Assembly (NCBI GenBank): GCA_002292895.1
Contig: DBCE01000228.1
Location: 35,302-41,751 of the forward strand
Direction: 5' to 3'
Length of the DNA stretch: 6,450 nt
From: Phycisphaerales bacterium UBA966
GTDB lineage: Bacteria > Planctomycetota > Phycisphaerae > Phycisphaerales > SM1A02
Part shown: positions 1 to 5,757 of the stretch, piece by piece
Layout of the letters: every line of letters starts with the position of its first letter
Position numbering within the stretch: the stretch's first letter is position 1
Notes under the pieces: model-generated
Told to the model about the DNA's origin: nothing
Database searches by the model: none
Seen by the model: the letters and a program-made list of their open reading frames with translations, nothing else
Translations under genes and position numbers: made by a program

Positions 1-1134
1 GCGTACCGCGATACGCAGTGGACGGCCGGCTTGTCCAACGCGCCCGGAGGTGGGTTGCAGATCGAAGCCGCGGACGGGGCGATGAGCATCAAGTTTTCCG
101 GGCTCATCCAGACGCGCTTTGTAGCAGCGTCCGCGTACGGATCGGCTTCGGGCGCTCCGGGTGTTGATGACACGCGCTGGGGCTTCGAGAATAAGACGGT
201 GATGTTTGCGTTCTCGGGTCACCTGTATGACCCGACGCTCACCTATCTCACGGCCGTCGCGTACACGTCGCAGACGAACCGGTTCTTCACGGTGCCGGGC
301 GCGTACCGGCTGGTGTACTCACGCATCCGCAAGGACCTGGGCGAAGGCTGGGCCGTCGGTACTGGTCTCCTGAACGTGCCGTGGGACTTGGAGAGCGATT
401 ACGTCGGATCATCGCAACTCACCGTGGGCGACTACTCGATCTTCAACTATCGCTTCGGTGCTGGTAAGCAGCCCGGCGCGGTCCTTGGCTGGACTGGCGA
501 TTGGTTCCGCGCAGCCAGCGGGGTCTTCAACCAGATCAACTCGATCCAACCAGGCTGGAACGCCACGACGAACCTTTCATTTGCGGTGACGGGGCGCGCG
601 GAGATCAAGTGGGGAGTTCCGTGGGACCAGATCACGCGTACTTCCGGCGCGCCTGGCGATGTGCCGGGCGTGGTACTCGGGCTCGGCCTCTGCATGAGTA
701 ACGGTCGCGCGCAGAATCCGCAGCCGCCTGAGACTTCGCTGGCGACGCCTTCGGCGCAGGGCGTGACGGCGGACGCTCGTGTGCTCTTGGGCGAGACAGT
801 GTTCATCGCGCAGTACGCCTACATGCGCGACGCAGTGGGCGCCCCCGAACTCGGCTGGAACCAGGGCATCAACCTGCAGGCCAGCACCTACGTGGCCCCC
901 AAGGTGGAGGCGTTCGCGGAGGCATGTTGGATGAGCGATGTGCCTGTTGAGTGGATCGCACAGGCGGGCGTGAACTTCTTCATCGACGGCCAGCGCCTCA
1001 AGCTGATCTCAAAGTGCGTGGTCCCCTTTGGTGGCGGCAACATCAATGGCATCCGCAACATCGCGGGCGGTCTTGGCCTTGCAAGCTTTGACAACAACGC
1101 GAGCTTCGTTACCGAGTTGCAGGTGATGTTCTGA
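1..1134 (+). CDS. Porin-like outer-membrane beta-barrel protein, 5' partial
   Basis: The frame is open from base 1, so the true start lies upstream; a TTG at 31 is only the first possible start inside the window. About 377 residues are visible. They show alternating polar/hydrophobic, aromatic-rich strands separated by Gly/Pro/Asn turns. The chain ends in LQVMF, the terminal-Phe strand expected of a BAM-inserted barrel. Near the visible N-terminus, 'GGGLQIEAADGAMSIKFSG' followed by 'QTRF' resembles the first strand of the OprO/OprP-like porins common in planctomycetes, where it follows a signal peptide and a short periplasmic segment (not in this window). The likely role is passive uptake of small solutes across the outer membrane; substrate is unknown. 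It converges on the minus-strand regulator with only 16 bp between stops and no terminator hairpin. Barrel identity is well supported; family assignment is from memory of similar proteins. Confidence 0.8.
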   Translation, partial: AYRDTQWTAGLSNAPGGGLQIEAADGAMSIKFSGLIQTRFVAASAYGSASGAPGVDDTRWGFENKTVMFAFSGHLYDPTLTYLTAVAYTSQTNRFFTVPGAYRLVYSRIRKDLGEGWAVGTGLLNVPWDLESDYVGSSQLTVGDYSIFNYRFGAGKQPGAVLGWTGDWFRAASGVFNQINSIQPGWNATTNLSFAVTGRAEIKWGVPWDQITRTSGAPGDVPGVVLGLGLCMSNGRAQNPQPPETSLATPSAQGVTADARVLLGETVFIAQYAYMRDAVGAPELGWNQGINLQASTYVAPKVEAFAEACWMSDVPVEWIAQAGVNFFIDGQRLKLISKCVVPFGGGNINGIRNIAGGLGLASFDNNASFVTELQVMF

Positions 1135-1150
1135 GGGAGGGGTGGGGCGT

Positions 1151-2020
1151 CTACCTGCGTCCCATCCGCGCGGCCAGTTCGGCGCGGGACTTCACGCCAA
1201 GCTTTCGATAGATGCGCCGCGTGAATTCCACCACTGTGTGCGTGGAGATACCGTGCTCTTCCGCCACTGCGCGCGATCCCTTGCCGGCCGCCAGCGCGCG
1301 CGCGACGGAGAGTTCGCGGGCGGTGAGCAGTTTTGAAGCCTCGTCGTCCATTGAATCCGCAAGCATTTCCACGACGGGACCACCAAGGAAGTTGACGGTC
1401 GGCATCGGTAGTACGCCCGGGTTCAGGGGCATCAGCCGCACGCCGAGGTAGTAGTTGCAGTCTTGGTTTGCGTCTGCAGGCACGTTCTTGAACTTGTTCT
1501 TGCAGCGGTGCAGGAAGCGCTCGATGTCCAGGAACATCTTCCACAGCTCGCGCATCTCGTTACCGTCGAGCGACGCGGCATTGATGCTCTGCCAGTGGTT
1601 GTCTCCCACGCCGAACGTCTGCGGGTCCTTTACGGAGCGCATGATCTCGTTCTCTGACTCGGTGCCGAACACGATCACCATCTTGGCGAACAGTGCTTCG
1701 TCAATGGGATCGAGTTGCCGGTGGTGCACCTGGATCGTCTGGCGCGTGACGCTCCATCGAACGACGGGATTCGCCTTGCGGCCGGGATGACGGCGAACGA
1801 GCGACACCGCCTCGAATCGGTCGAGCGCACGGAGGACAGTGCGCTCCGGCATGCGGCTGATGCGCGCAAGTTCGGCTGCCGTGAGCGGGGTGCCGTTCCG
1901 GCGCAGGAGTTCCCACGCCTGCATCGCGCCGACGCTCTCGAAAGCCTCAACGAGGCCGGGCGTGCGGATATCGATCGATGGCTCAGCGTTTTGCTGCTTT
2001 GGGTCGTTTTGTTCGTCCAT
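1151..2020 (-). CDS. Two-HTH transcriptional regulator (winged helix + LuxR-type)
   Basis: This 289-aa protein has two DNA-binding modules. Residues about 22-90 look like a winged helix of the IclR/MarR/ArsR kind ('LTAAELARISRMPERTVLRA' then a basic wing 'RRHPGRKANPVVRWSV'). Residues about 230-287 are a LuxR/GerE helix-turn-helix: 'LTARELSVARALAAGKGSR', 'EHGISTHTVVEFTRRIYRKL' and 'GVKSRAELAARM' match the family's conserved LTxRE, recognition-helix and GVxxRxEL positions. The middle part (95-225) carries no receiver, PAS or autoinducer-binding signature I recognise; its Cys173 and Cys188 are the only cysteines seen there and could be incidental. It is cytoplasmic and probably a sensor-regulator of unknown signal. 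The ATG at 2020 is preferred because upstream sequence is non-coding in style; no Shine-Dalgarno is visible. A dyad at 2083-2100 lies upstream and could be its own operator. Confidence 0.85.
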   Translation of the reverse strand: MDEQNDPKQQNAEPSIDIRTPGLVEAFESVGAMQAWELLRRNGTPLTAAELARISRMPERTVLRALDRFEAVSLVRRHPGRKANPVVRWSVTRQTIQVHHRQLDPIDEALFAKMVIVFGTESENEIMRSVKDPQTFGVGDNHWQSINAASLDGNEMRELWKMFLDIERFLHRCKNKFKNVPADANQDCNYYLGVRLMPLNPGVLPMPTVNFLGGPVVEMLADSMDDEASKLLTARELSVARALAAGKGSRAVAEEHGISTHTVVEFTRRIYRKLGVKSRAELAARMGRR

Positions 2021-2066
2021 GGTGGGGTCTGGCGGAGGGTTACTTAGGTTATGACGAACATTGCAC

Positions 2067-2072
2067 AGTCAA
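2067..2072 (-). promoter_or_regulatory. Candidate -35 box (TTGACT) for the regulator gene
   Basis: Read on the minus strand, TTGACT matches five of six positions of the sigma-70 -35 consensus and lies about 47 bases upstream of the ATG at 2020. The -10 is weak: the best candidates 16-18 bases downstream are AACCTA or CCTAAG. The dyad at 2083-2100 sits ten bases upstream of the box, a position used by activators. This is a weak call because planctomycete promoters are poorly defined and the -10 does not fit well. Confidence 0.3.
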
Positions 2073-2082
2073 GGCCCCACTT

Positions 2083-2100
2083 GTCGCATGGACATGCGAC
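2083..2100. promoter_or_regulatory. Perfect 8+8 bp dyad, candidate operator
   Basis: GTCGCATG-GA-CATGCGAC: two perfectly complementary 8-base arms with a 2-base centre. It lies 63-80 bases upstream of the LuxR-type regulator's start, just beyond the candidate -35. Its 18-bp size suits binding by a dimer of a LuxR-type HTH protein, so autoregulation is a reasonable inference. A two-base loop makes an RNA hairpin role less likely than a protein-binding site. Confidence 0.45.
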
Positions 2101-2251
2101 GCCTCAGCAACATCGTATCCATCTGCGACTTCGACGATGGAGCGAGGGCGCGGATTTCGTTTTGGCGGGCGATCGCCGTCGGCGCAGGTCAATGGACCAG
2201 GCTTGAGCAGCAGGGTCGTCAGTGCCGTGGGCGCGTGACATGTGGACGGGG

Positions 2252-2467
2252 TTACTTCGCGAGCGTCGGCTTCACCATGAACACCACCATGCTTTCGGCC
2301 CACTGATCGGGAGCGTGGTTTGGGTCGCGTATGTAGAACGGACCACTGAGTGGAACCTTGCCGTCGGCTGCGACGGAGTCTTTCGCATCGGCTGCCTGGC
2401 AGCCATACAGCCAGTATCCGATCCACGTGATCTGAAACTTCTTGCGCTTTGATTCGTCGTCGGTCAG
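2252..2467 (-). CDS. Hypothetical 71-aa protein, CTG start overlapping upstream stop
   Basis: This frame encodes a convincing protein: it begins TDDESKRKKFQ, continues with an aromatic patch ITWIGYWLYGC, then PLSGPFYIRDPNHAPDQW, and ends MVVFMVKPTLAK before TAA. No ATG, GTG or TTG is available in frame until residue 60. The only sensible start is the CTG at 2467, which forms a CTGA overlap with the TGA of the DUF1801 gene, the same geometry as the common ATGA coupling. Further upstream the frame reads as a shadow of the DUF1801 gene, so a longer N-terminus is unlikely. No Shine-Dalgarno is seen; translation would rely on coupling or reinitiation. Alternatives are a separate domain once fused to DUF1801 through its Lys/Ala tail and now broken by a one-base indel, a -1 frameshift product, or a truncated relic. 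I do not recognise the family. Confidence 0.55.
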   Translation of the reverse strand: MTDDESKRKKFQITWIGYWLYGCQAADAKDSVAADGKVPLSGPFYIRDPNHAPDQWAESMVVFMVKPTLAK

Positions 2468-3009
2468 AAGCCCCGCGCTGCGCGCTTGGCAACCTTCTTC
2501 GCGGTCTTCTTCGTTGCTGCCGCCGGTTTTAATTTCTTCCCGTCCGGGCCTCGACCCGTGCTGGCGAGCGTCTTCACATAGCTCTCAACATATGCCTTAG
2601 CAGGCGTGCGGCGGATCGCTTCGCCGATCACGTCAAGCGCGGCGTCATCTACCTTGGTGAAGCGGATGCAGGATCCGCCCATGTTTAACTTCTTGCCGGT
2701 CTTCGCCCATGCCTTCTGGAACCACGCGCGCTCGGCCTTGTCGCTGTAGACGCTCATGAGGTAGACGGACAGGTTGTTCTTCTGGCTCGACAGCGCGGCC
2801 ATCATCAGCGGCTTGCTCGGGTCGCAGTGGTAACCGGTCGGCCACACGCGGTGCGGCACGGCGTAGCCGATCATGCCCCACAGCATTGATTCCTCATAGT
2901 GCTTGTCAAGGTTCTTGAGGATCACCTTGCGCACCACCTCGATCCCCTTGCGACGATCTTCCGGGAGTGAGGCGAGGTACTCCTTGACGGTGGTGGCCTT
3001 GCTCTTCAT
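2464..3009 (-). CDS. DUF1801 (YdhG-like) domain protein
   Basis: This 181-aa cytoplasmic protein has the DUF1801 fold signatures: an N-terminal helix pair 'YLASLPEDRRKGIEVVRKVI', the 'SMLWGMIGYAVP' motif (41-52), 'KNNLSVYLMSVY' (78-89) and 'MGGSCIRFTKVDDAALDVIG' (110-129). The family is widespread and mostly uncharacterised. Some members are annotated as iron-chaperone-like by analogy with frataxin-type folds, and others occur beside stress or regulatory genes, so function is open. The last ~30 residues (KKLKPAAATKKTAKKVAKRAARGF) form a Lys/Ala-rich tail that could bind nucleic acid or act as a linker. The ATG at 3009 is the natural start, since the domain begins at once; no Shine-Dalgarno is visible. 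The stop overlaps the CTG of the next minus-strand ORF. It is divergent from the PEP-CTERM gene. Confidence 0.88.
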   Translation of the reverse strand: MKSKATTVKEYLASLPEDRRKGIEVVRKVILKNLDKHYEESMLWGMIGYAVPHRVWPTGYHCDPSKPLMMAALSSQKNNLSVYLMSVYSDKAERAWFQKAWAKTGKKLNMGGSCIRFTKVDDAALDVIGEAIRRTPAKAYVESYVKTLASTGRGPDGKKLKPAAATKKTAKKVAKRAARGF

Positions 3010-3087
3010 GGGGGCAGGGTATCTGTCGCGGATCCTCGCGCAATCACTTCTAACGATTTGCCCTATTTCCCTGGCAATTATGGAAGA

Positions 3088-3108
3088 AAGTGTCCGTGAC
3101 GGACACTT
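3088..3108. repeat. Perfect 21-bp palindrome (10-bp arms, 1-base centre)
   Basis: The arms AAGTGTCCGT and ACGGACACTT are exact reverse complements around a single G. It is 79 bases upstream of the DUF1801 start and 137 bases upstream of the PEP-CTERM gene's ATG. It could be an operator for a dimeric regulator or a dispersed REP-like palindrome of the kind linked to REP-associated (IS200/IS605-like) transposases. The window has only one copy, so the two cannot be separated here. Confidence 0.5.
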
Positions 3109-3160
3109 GGTTACGCCCGGCGTGATGGGTGGTCGGCGCGGATTTCGTGTTCATGGGTGA

Positions 3161-3174
3161 CGGATCGCGATCCG
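3161..3174. promoter_or_regulatory. Perfect 14-bp palindrome CGGATCGCGATCCG
   Basis: This seamless palindrome lies 72-85 bases upstream of the PEP-CTERM gene's ATG. It follows the shared 14-base motif by 12 bases, much as GGCGATCGCC follows the other copy of that motif by 7 bases. A regulatory role is inferred from position and symmetry only. It also argues against the longer GTG start at 3129 for the downstream gene. Confidence 0.3.
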
Positions 3175-3245
3175 ATTTGGCGGCAGAGCGCTGCCAATCC
3201 ATGCAAGGCTTCACTTCCCGTTCTCTTTCCTCAGAAAGTTCCCCC

Positions 3246-4079
3246 ATGTACCCCATCTCAGCCGCAATAACCAGTTCCATCCTCGCCCTCGCGATCGTCT
3301 CGGAAGGTCACGCGTACATCATCGCCATCAACATGAACGCCGGGTCCTACCGCATGATGGATCAGAGTGGTGGCGTCATCGGCTATGCCGGACAGTCCGA
3401 AGTGGCGGCCATCTCGGAGCAATTCGGCTCGGGCCTCTCCGCGGTGCGCCCGAACGGGGGTAACGACTGGCCCTTCACGATGTCCAACTCGGGATATCAG
3501 CAAAGCACCCTCCTGGGCACGTTCATCGGAATCGGTCCTTCAGGTCCGGCGCCGATCAGTCTCGGCGAGCTCGACTCGTGGATGAACTCGAACTACAGAG
3601 GGACATGGAACTACGCGTGGAACGGCGCCAACCAGTCGAGCTTCGACACCACTCCGTACTACTCCGTGCCGTCGTCGATCAATTTCGTCTCGCTGACGCC
3701 CGAGTCACTCGCCCGCTTCTACACGATTCGCTCGCAGGGGCTGACGGGCCAGTTCACCTTCTCGATCGATCAATCCGTGACGAGCGGCCAGACGAGCGGC
3801 GGGTTGCAGCTCCGCACCCAGATTAGACTCGGGAGCGGACCGGCCGTCGACATCAATGGTTCGAGCGTGACCGTGGATGTGACGTCGCCACTCGACGCAA
3901 CGGCGACGCTGTCCCTTGACACCTGGAACGAGAAGGTCCGAGTGCAAGGCCCGGTGTGGCAGGTCCAGAACATTGAGAAGGCAGTCTCCATATACGGGAC
4001 CGCGGCGGCCCCCGCGCCGGGCGCCTTCGCGATCTTCGGACTTGCAGGCATCGCTGCACGCCGTCGCCGCCGCGGTTGA
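3246..4079 (+). CDS. Secreted protein with PEP-CTERM-like sorting tail
   Basis: This is a 277-aa exported protein. A signal peptide runs from residue 1 to about 23 (hydrophobic core ITSSILALAIV, likely cleavage after GHA). The C-terminus has a short PAPG motif (256-259), a hydrophobic stretch (GAFAIFGLAGIAA) and five arginines, the tripartite form of PEP-CTERM tails that exosortase/archaeosortase-type enzymes process. The middle is Ser/Thr/Gly/Asn-rich with a 'SLGELDSWMNSNYRGTWNYA' segment and beta-rich repeats after residue 165; I do not recognise a catalytic domain. A surface or matrix role is likely. Start choice: 3246 puts the signal peptide at the N-terminus, but that n-region has no basic residue. 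An in-frame ATG at 3201 would add an Arg; a GTG at 3129 would read through the upstream palindrome and is less likely. A terminator follows 46 bases after the stop. Confidence 0.82.
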   Translation: MYPISAAITSSILALAIVSEGHAYIIAINMNAGSYRMMDQSGGVIGYAGQSEVAAISEQFGSGLSAVRPNGGNDWPFTMSNSGYQQSTLLGTFIGIGPSGPAPISLGELDSWMNSNYRGTWNYAWNGANQSSFDTTPYYSVPSSINFVSLTPESLARFYTIRSQGLTGQFTFSIDQSVTSGQTSGGLQLRTQIRLGSGPAVDINGSSVTVDVTSPLDATATLSLDTWNEKVRVQGPVWQVQNIEKAVSIYGTAAAPAPGAFAIFGLAGIAARRRRRG

Positions 4080-4125
4080 CGCTCATTGGTGATGGCGCGA
4101 GTGTGTGCGCCGTGATGAAGAATTG

Positions 4126-4156
4126 AGAGACGCGCCCGCTTGCCGGGCGCGTCTCT
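4126..4156. terminator. Strong rho-independent-type hairpin, probably bidirectional
   Basis: The 13-bp perfect stem pairs 4126-4138 (AGAGACGCGCCCG) with 4144-4156 around the loop CTTGC. It is followed by TTT on the plus strand (TTTCATT), after the PEP-CTERM gene's stop at 4079. On the minus strand the hairpin is followed by TCAATTCTT. The U-tract is short, but the GC-rich stem is very stable. It lies between the plus gene and the possible minus-strand small ORF ending at 4176, so it may serve both. Confidence 0.8.
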
Positions 4157-4175
4157 TTCATTGAGCCGCCCAGTA

Positions 4176-4304
4176 TTACTTTCCCCCAAACTTCGCCCTG
4201 TATTCCGTGATGCGCTGCGCGCGCGCTCCGCTGCGGTGGAGATGGCGGAAACTGCTCCGCTGCGAGAGCGAAGGTCGCCACTGCGCCACCTTGTCGCCCG
4301 GCAT
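4176..4304 (-). CDS. Possible 42-aa basic small protein
   Basis: The ATG at 4304 opens a 42-codon frame: MPGDKVAQWRPSLSQ, RSSFRHLHRSGAR, then AQRITEYRAKFGGK before TAA. It is strongly basic (about 11 Lys/Arg plus two His), and most codons end in G or C, as in neighbouring genes. It converges on the hairpin at 4126-4156, which would then terminate it. Against it: no Shine-Dalgarno, only an AT-rich CAATATAA directly before the ATG; an 11-base direct repeat (GCTCCGCTGCG at 4225 and 4254) falls in different reading frames; and two other minus frames are also open here. It could be the relic tail of a lost gene. No family recognised. Confidence 0.35.
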   Translation of the reverse strand: MPGDKVAQWRPSLSQRSSFRHLHRSGARAQRITEYRAKFGGK

Positions 4305-4418
4305 TTATATTGAAACACAGCACCGTTACGATGATCGCGCGGAAACATGATTCACAGTGGGCTTGTCGGGCTCTCGCCCGCGACGCTGGGAAAGCGAAAC
4401 CCTATCAATCAGCCTCCC

Positions 4419-5681
4419 ATGCCCACACTATCCCACATCAACAAACTCTTGCTCTCTCTTGCAATCACAATAGCACTCCTCAGTTGCTCATCCCAACAAA
4501 CTACATCGGTAACGAAAGCAACAGCACCGGGCGCATTGGTGGAATACACCTTCATCGATACGTTTGGAACAGACAAAATCAACTGGACCATCAGCGAGGG
4601 GCTGGATCTCTTCATGACCAACGGGACTATGAAGGCATCAGACTTTCGCGATAGCCTCGCCAAGCCGCAACAAGGGGTCAAGCTTTATAAAGTCACTTAC
4701 TCCTCCATCATTCCTGAAAAAAATGATGCAGTAGTTACCGCCTACGGTCTCATCGCCATCCCACAAAACGTTCAACCGAACGCACCCATTGTGAGCTATC
4801 AGCACGGCACCATCTTCGATCGCGCTTGGACGCCATCCAACCCGGCCGGATCGATGGAAACGCAATTGATGATCGCGCAGTTTGCTTCGCAGGGCTACAT
4901 CGTTATCGCCGCTGATTATTTCGGCACGTCCAAGGAATCTACTCTTCCTAACTCGTACTTCGTTGCGCAAAGCACAGCGCAAGCCTGTCTTGATATGTAC
5001 CGCGCTTCGCTTCAAGTACTTGAAAAAGAACACATCACGCCCGGCAAACTCTTCATCAGTGGCTGGTCGCAAGGTGGTTACAGCACACTGGCTTTCCTGC
5101 GTTACCTGGAGCTGCTCAACATCCCAGTGGCGGGTGTGGCAACAGCATCCGGACCAGCAGATCCGCTGCTCTTCATCTCTGAATCACTCAACAATCCCAG
5201 TCCCTTTGCCGCATCCTTCGCCGTCGCAGCAGTCAGCAACCTCATGCTCTCCTTCGATGCCTACTACAGCCTCAACGGATACTTCGAAGGTTCCATCCAA
5301 CCGAAATACATCAACCTCGCTCGTCAACTCCATCGCTTCGAAATCAGCTACGAAGACTTTGCGAAACAAGTGCCACCCCAGCCTGAAAGCGTCTTCCTCC
5401 CGGAGTTTTATACGGATAGTCGCACCGCTCTGAAACCATTCTGGAAAGCCCTTGATGCAGGTGCAGCCTACAGATGGAGAATGAGCGCACCACTCCGTTG
5501 CTTCTACAGCCTTCGCGATGAAGCCGTTCCCTGGCAAGTGGCCCGCATGGCCGCGGATTACCAGCGCACCCTCGGCCATCCCAACTCCGAAGCCATCGAC
5601 GCCGGCCCCAACGCAGACCATCGCTCCGTCTACCTCTACTCACTGGTTGAAGTGAAGAGGTGGTTTGATGGGGTGAAGTGA
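4419..5681 (+). CDS. Lipoprotein alpha/beta hydrolase (esterase/lipase-like)
   Basis: This 420-aa protein starts with a lipoprotein signal peptide: MPTLSHINKLLLSLAITIALLSC, with Cys23 as the likely lipidated residue. The hydrolase core follows. 'SYQHGTIFDR' (126-135) looks like the oxyanion-hole strand. GWSQGG (215-220) holds the nucleophile Ser217, LRDEAVPW (365-372) the probable acid Asp367, and NADHRS (398-403) the probable base His401. Spacing suits a secretory lipase/esterase or prolyl-oligopeptidase-type enzyme with a lid or cap inserted between Ser and Asp (about 245-345). Substrate is unknown; it is anchored to a membrane facing the periplasm or outside. An ATG at 4347 would add 24 residues before the signal, so 4419 is preferred. 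The first half is clearly AT-richer than neighbouring genes, with codons such as ATA, AAA and TTA-like choices, which suggests recent acquisition. It converges with the dockerin gene. Confidence 0.85.
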   Translation: MPTLSHINKLLLSLAITIALLSCSSQQTTSVTKATAPGALVEYTFIDTFGTDKINWTISEGLDLFMTNGTMKASDFRDSLAKPQQGVKLYKVTYSSIIPEKNDAVVTAYGLIAIPQNVQPNAPIVSYQHGTIFDRAWTPSNPAGSMETQLMIAQFASQGYIVIAADYFGTSKESTLPNSYFVAQSTAQACLDMYRASLQVLEKEHITPGKLFISGWSQGGYSTLAFLRYLELLNIPVAGVATASGPADPLLFISESLNNPSPFAASFAVAAVSNLMLSFDAYYSLNGYFEGSIQPKYINLARQLHRFEISYEDFAKQVPPQPESVFLPEFYTDSRTALKPFWKALDAGAAYRWRMSAPLRCFYSLRDEAVPWQVARMAADYQRTLGHPNSEAIDAGPNADHRSVYLYSLVEVKRWFDGVK

Positions 5682-5757
5682 AAGATCTCCTCTAACTCCC
5701 GATGTACACCCATGTGTGTCCGGACAACTGGGCACAGCTTGCAGATCGGTGCGTGCC

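Larger units (their letters stand above)
2021..2251. other. Intergenic region upstream of the LuxR-type regulator
   Basis: This is a 231-bp gap between the regulator start and the stop of the upstream CTG-start ORF. It contains a perfect dyad (2083-2100), a TTGACT box on the minus strand (2067-2072), a 14-base stretch repeated in the next intergenic region (2147-2160), and a 10-bp palindrome GGCGATCGCC (2168-2177). Short open frames cross it on both strands, but their residue composition is not convincing. Confidence 0.6.
3010..3245. other. Divergent intergenic region rich in dyads
   Basis: These 236 bp separate the DUF1801 gene (minus) from the PEP-CTERM-like gene (plus). They hold a perfect 10+10 bp palindrome (3088-3108), a 14-base motif shared with the other intergenic region (3135-3148), a 14-bp palindrome (3161-3174), and two small stem-loops (GGCAG/CTGCC at 3182-3195 and CTTTC/GAAAG at 3225-3238). 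The last lies seven bases before the ATG and would bury the only Shine-Dalgarno-like GAAAG. No convincing -35/-10 pair was found. Confidence 0.5.
4080..4418. other. Intergenic region before the hydrolase gene
   Basis: These 339 bp hold the terminator (4126-4156), the possible 42-aa minus-strand ORF (4176-4304), an 11-base direct repeat, and an AT-rich TATATT (4306-4311). The TATATT could be a -10 for the plus strand, but it has no matching -35. A small GC stem CGGGC/GCCCG (4367-4380) lies 39 bases before the hydrolase ATG. No other gene is supported. Confidence 0.5.

Noticed and set aside
888..1544. 218-codon minus-strand open frame spanning the porin and regulator ends
   Set aside because: It covers the 3' ends of two convergent, well-supported genes in other frames and reads as Arg/Pro-rich noise.
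2061..2306. 81-codon plus-strand open frame starting near the dyad
   Set aside because: It runs antisense to the end of the CTG-start ORF and across the dyad and shared motif. It has no ribosome site and no recognisable features.
2049..2492. 147-codon minus-strand open frame across the intergenic region
   Set aside because: The residues are Arg/Pro/Ser-rich and lack protein-like patterning, while the 2252-2467 frame in the same DNA is convincing. I treat it as a shadow.
3058..3081. TTGCCC ... AATTAT as a promoter for the PEP-CTERM gene
   Set aside because: The spacing between the boxes is about 12 bases, too short for a sigma-70 promoter.
3770..4348. 192-codon minus-strand open frame antisense to the PEP-CTERM gene
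   Set aside because: It overlaps the PEP-CTERM coding region and the terminator hairpin, and its Arg/Ser-rich composition is typical of a GC-rich shadow frame.
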